DNA of 6,953 nt. Origin: a bacterium SM23_31. Lineage in GTDB: Bacteria > SM23-31. Shown here one piece after another: positions 5,145 through 6,953 of this stretch. The position numbers and the translations under genes were made by a program. The notes under the pieces were generated by a model. That model worked only from the letters and a program-made list of their open reading frames with translations. It was not told the DNA's origin and did no database searches. The stretch is from NCBI GenBank assembly GCA_001304035.1, contig LJUD01000167.1:1-6953 (forward strand). Reading direction: 5' to 3'. The first letter of the stretch is position 1; every line of letters starts with the position of its first letter.

Positions 5145-5720
5145 CTATTTGGGCAAAAAAATGTTTTTATAATATCTGGAATATAGCACACTGACAGGAT
5201 TATGACCTATCATTCTATCCTTGACCACATACGTAGTTACAGGTGCATTTGAATGCTTTGTGAAGAGAATATCGTGCCCGATACACAAGCCGCAAATTAT
5301 GTTTAAGTCAGTATTGCTTTCATTAAGCAAATGCGCCTGACCGATTGGATTGCACATCGATTCATATCTACCTTCTTTGATTTTTGGTACTCCCATATCA
5401 TCTTTACTAATCGCACACACTTTACAACAGACAGATGATACCTTAAAATGCCTTTTTAATATTTTGCAAAGAATTTTTGCTTCATCTTCTAATCCGATGC
5501 AAAATGCGATTCCAATATGTTTATAGTCAACCTCTTTTGCAAATATAATTATTTCTTCCAGCCTCGGAATCTTCATATACCATTCCGCTTCGACTTTTGA
5601 AGCAGTCCTGAAAATTTTTTCATTCTCCTCCTTATAATATTTCTCCATAAAACTCTCATCCACATCCATACACATTTTACCATCATGGCATGTTTTCTTC
5701 CCACATAGCGCGCAGTTCAT
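5145..5720 (-). CDS. DUF1847 family cysteine-rich protein (predicted metal-binding)
   Basis: This is a complete 191-residue cytoplasmic protein without a signal peptide, matching the DUF1847 family (PF08901) over its length. The N-terminus carries C-x2-C-x4-C-x5-C (residues 3, 6, 11, 17), a likely metal or cluster site. The core has A-E-W-Y then P-R-L-E-E-I-I-I-F-A-K (52-62), G-I-A-F-C-I-G-L (70-77, C74), S-V-C-C-K-V-C (97-102), C-N-P-I-G-Q-A (123-129), then G-L-C-I-G-H-D (144-150, C146 and H149). It ends with V-V-K-D-R then G-H-N-P (172-175). Twelve cysteines in 191 residues is high for a cytoplasmic protein. The family is seen mainly in anaerobes and has no proven reaction. AAAGGAA about 9-15 bases upstream of the ATG supports the start. 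It is followed after 69 bp by the Tat-exported CGGC protein, suggesting a shared role in metal or redox handling (inference). Confidence 0.85.
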   Translation of the reverse strand: MNCALCGKKTCHDGKMCMDVDESFMEKYYKEENEKIFRTASKVEAEWYMKIPRLEEIIIFAKEVDYKHIGIAFCIGLEDEAKILCKILKRHFKVSSVCCKVCAISKDDMGVPKIKEGRYESMCNPIGQAHLLNESNTDLNIICGLCIGHDILFTKHSNAPVTTYVVKDRMIGHNPVSVLYSRYYKNIFLPK

Positions 5721-5837
5721 TGTCAGATTCCTTTCACTTCATTCAACTCAATAATTAAAACAGCAAGTCAATGTTGGCAAATTTTTGTTAGATTATGATT
5801 CCGAAGGATAAGGACAGCATAAAAAGATTGTGATTTA

Positions 5838-6407
5838 TTAATAAGTCAGATTTTTTATTTTAAGATACTCACGAATATATTTTCGCACGTCCTGCATCTG
5901 AAAACCATATATTTTCCTGAGATTGCCAAGATTTGCCGTTCTTGAAACCTTGAGTACCTGGGACGGTAGTTTGAGTTTTTCAATTAAATAACTTGCCGGA
6001 ACACCGGTCAAGTATTCGATTTGGGCAAAAGACATATTGCCTTTAATTTCTATCTCTTTATCGCCGATTTTTATTATTCTTTCTTCTATTTCTTCTTCCT
6101 TCTCCGTTCCTTTTTCAAGAAGTGCCTGTACGTGTAAAGTATCTTCTTTAGTTTCGATTATGTCCTGTCTTGTTTTCGCTGTATCCTGTTCTGTAATAAT
6201 AGTCTCCTGAGTTGAACTTTCAGTTTCCTTTTTAAGATGTGTCAGGACTTGTGAAATGTCTTTTTTTACTAAGACGGTATCTTGTTTTGTTTCCGCTGTA
6301 TCCTGGCTCACGCTTTCAGGTATTGTGTGCGAATCCAGGTTATTTATTACCAAATAACCAACAAATAACAAACACAGTCCCAGGATTATATATACTATTT
6401 TTCTCAT
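5838..6407 (-). CDS. Membrane-anchored protein with repetitive stalk and C-terminal helical module
   Basis: With the ATG at 6407 the product is 189 residues. An upstream in-frame TTG at 6425 overlaps the ribosome binding site and is unlikely to be used. Residues 4-22 form one transmembrane segment after M-R-K, so the rest probably lies in the periplasm. Residues 30-112 are hydrophilic, rich in E, K, T and Q, with recurring Q-D-T-A-x-T-K/R-Q-D units (35-43 and 74-82), and look like a coiled or extended stalk. The C-terminal part (about 124-184) is a compact helical module: M-S-F-A-Q-I-E-Y-L-T-G-V-P, then L-I-E-K-L-K-L-P, then L-R-K-I-Y-G-F and Q-D-V-R-K-Y-I. From memory, similar tails follow membrane domains of cytochrome b / DUF4405 type in some anaerobes, but I cannot verify this. 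No catalytic residues or cysteines lie in the periplasmic part. The 430-bp arrangement with the DUF1847 gene (117-bp gap, same strand) may be an operon. Confidence 0.75.
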   Translation of the reverse strand: MRKIVYIILGLCLLFVGYLVINNLDSHTIPESVSQDTAETKQDTVLVKKDISQVLTHLKKETESSTQETIITEQDTAKTRQDIIETKEDTLHVQALLEKGTEKEEEIEERIIKIGDKEIEIKGNMSFAQIEYLTGVPASYLIEKLKLPSQVLKVSRTANLGNLRKIYGFQMQDVRKYIREYLKIKNLTY

Positions 6408-6415
6408 AGTATTAT

Positions 6416-6423
6416 TCCCTCCC
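6416..6423 (-). promoter_or_regulatory. Shine-Dalgarno site for the anchored protein
   Basis: GGGAGGGA on the minus strand ends eight bases before the ATG at 6407. Its upstream GGG is also the foot of the inverted repeat 6421-6472, so the fold and ribosome access could influence each other. Confidence 0.75.
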
Positions 6424-6472
6424 AAAAAGAGGTTTTTATTTTACAAAATGCTGTATGTGTATTCTTTTTGGG
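6421..6472. promoter_or_regulatory. 10-bp inverted repeat in the leader of the anchored-protein gene
   Basis: CCCAAAAAGA (6421-6430) and TCTTTTTGGG (6463-6472) are perfect complements separated by 32 bp. On the minus-strand transcript the second arm runs straight into the Shine-Dalgarno sequence. It could be an operator for a dimeric regulator or an mRNA hairpin that limits translation. A terminator for the small upstream gene is less likely, since no U-run follows. Confidence 0.5.
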
Positions 6473-6484
6473 TAATATAATTAA

Positions 6485-6743
6485 CTATCTACCACCATAC
6501 AACCGTTTAAATTTCTTAAAAGCATTTTCGTGAAAACCTATTTTAAATGTACTAAAAAAGGAAGGGAAAATCAAGATTGAAAGGAGTATGGTTGATTTTT
6601 GTACTGTGTTATTCACAAATAGCATGTTCATTAAAAGAGTGTTAATGCCTTTTTCAAAAAACACACAACATATAAACATGTAGAAACACCACCAGGGAGT
6701 AAAACAAAGCTTCAGGGTCGGGTCTTGTAATATCCATTTTCAT
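6485..6743 (-). pseudogene. Small hydrophobic protein gene, apparently frameshifted at a T6 run
   Basis: The ATG at 6743 has a strong GAGGAGA site four bases upstream. Its frame reads M-K-M-D-I-T-R-P-D-P-E-A-L-F-Y and a hydrophobic segment, but stops after 29 codons at TGA just past a run of six T. Removing one T (minus-strand TGTGTTTTTTGAAAAA) joins it to the next frame. That frame continues E-K-G-I-N-T-L-L-M-N-M-L-F to a stop at 6485 and ends K-K-F-K-R-L-Y-G-G-R. The joined product would be about 85 residues with two hydrophobic segments. Alternatives are a 64-residue protein from the ATG at 6679, with only a weak GGTGG before it, or a sequencing error in the homopolymer. I recognise no family. 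Confidence 0.35.
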
Positions 6744-6774
6744 GTTTCTCCTCAGTTTTTCGAATCTCTTTGCT

Positions 6775-6860
6775 TGCCGGCAGTATTCAAGTTATCGAGA
6801 TTCTATGGAAGAGGAAGGATTACTCCCAATAGAAATTATTATATTATAGTCTGCCGGCAG
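6775..6860. repeat. Two TGCCGGCA palindromes upstream of the small gene, with a TATAAT box
   Basis: TGCCGGCA occurs at 6775-6782 and, extended to CTGCCGGCAG, at 6851-6860, about 76 bp apart. Next to the second, TATAAT on the minus strand (6848-6843) would be a perfect -10 box pointing at the gene starting at 6743, though no good -35 is found at 16-18 bp. A regulator binding both palindromes is possible. The rest of 6744-6953 shows no supported gene. Confidence 0.35.
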
Positions 6861-6953
6861 CCTCAAAGACACTGCGATTGGCGTTTCGCGTCAGGAGACA
6901 TGGAATGAAAAGATTTGATTGAACGGGATTGTTTTTATTAAAATTTGCAAAAT

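Noticed and set aside
6846..6951. Minus-strand frame open from the right edge, ending at 6846
   Set aside because: It is only about 35 codons with no recognisable protein features and overlaps a palindrome and a TATAAT box, so a gene end cannot be supported.

Overview
The window looks like chromosomal DNA from an uncultivated, probably anaerobic, Gram-negative bacterium. The exported proteins (a Sec signal peptide, a twin-arginine signal, a membrane-anchored protein and a TolB-like propeller with an N-terminal hydrophobic segment), Shine-Dalgarno sites, low G+C right half and REP-like hairpins fit a bacterial MAG. The DUF1847 and CGGC families are typical of anaerobes. A planctomycete/anammox-like or deltaproteobacterial origin is only a guess.

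Left part (1-1749, plus strand, visibly richer in G+C): the 3' end of a group II PLP-dependent amino-acid decarboxylase, followed after 43 bp by a complete secreted Ntn-hydrolase of the C45 / phospholipase B-like type. The two are probably one transcription unit. After it comes a 300-bp convergent spacer holding a twin-hairpin REP-like repeat and a GACCTGACCCC remnant.

Middle (2051-3088, minus): an exported protein made almost entirely of seven PD40/TolB-type beta-propeller repeats, with a recognisable promoter about 45 bp upstream. Next is a 1.37-kb stretch (3089-4463) without a credible gene. It holds phased A-tracts, four copies of a ~20-bp dyad (consensus CARTGAAAWATTTTGCACT), a second 72-bp REP copy (65/72 identical to the first), a run of compact perfect hairpins, five tandem heptamers, and a block of alternating GGAGT/ACTCC modules that can pair in mutually exclusive ways.

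Right part (4464-6743, all minus): a DUF1847 cysteine-rich protein followed by a CGGC-domain protein carrying a twin-arginine signal. Both belong to families annotated as predicted metal-binding. Upstream of them is a single-pass membrane-anchored protein with a repetitive hydrophilic stalk and a C-terminal helical module. Furthest upstream is a small hydrophobic gene that looks frameshifted at a run of six T. Two start codons were moved inward to match strong Shine-Dalgarno sites (CGGC protein at 5075, anchored protein at 6407). These neighbours may form a redox/metal-handling module at the cell envelope, but no member has a function that can be proved from sequence alone.
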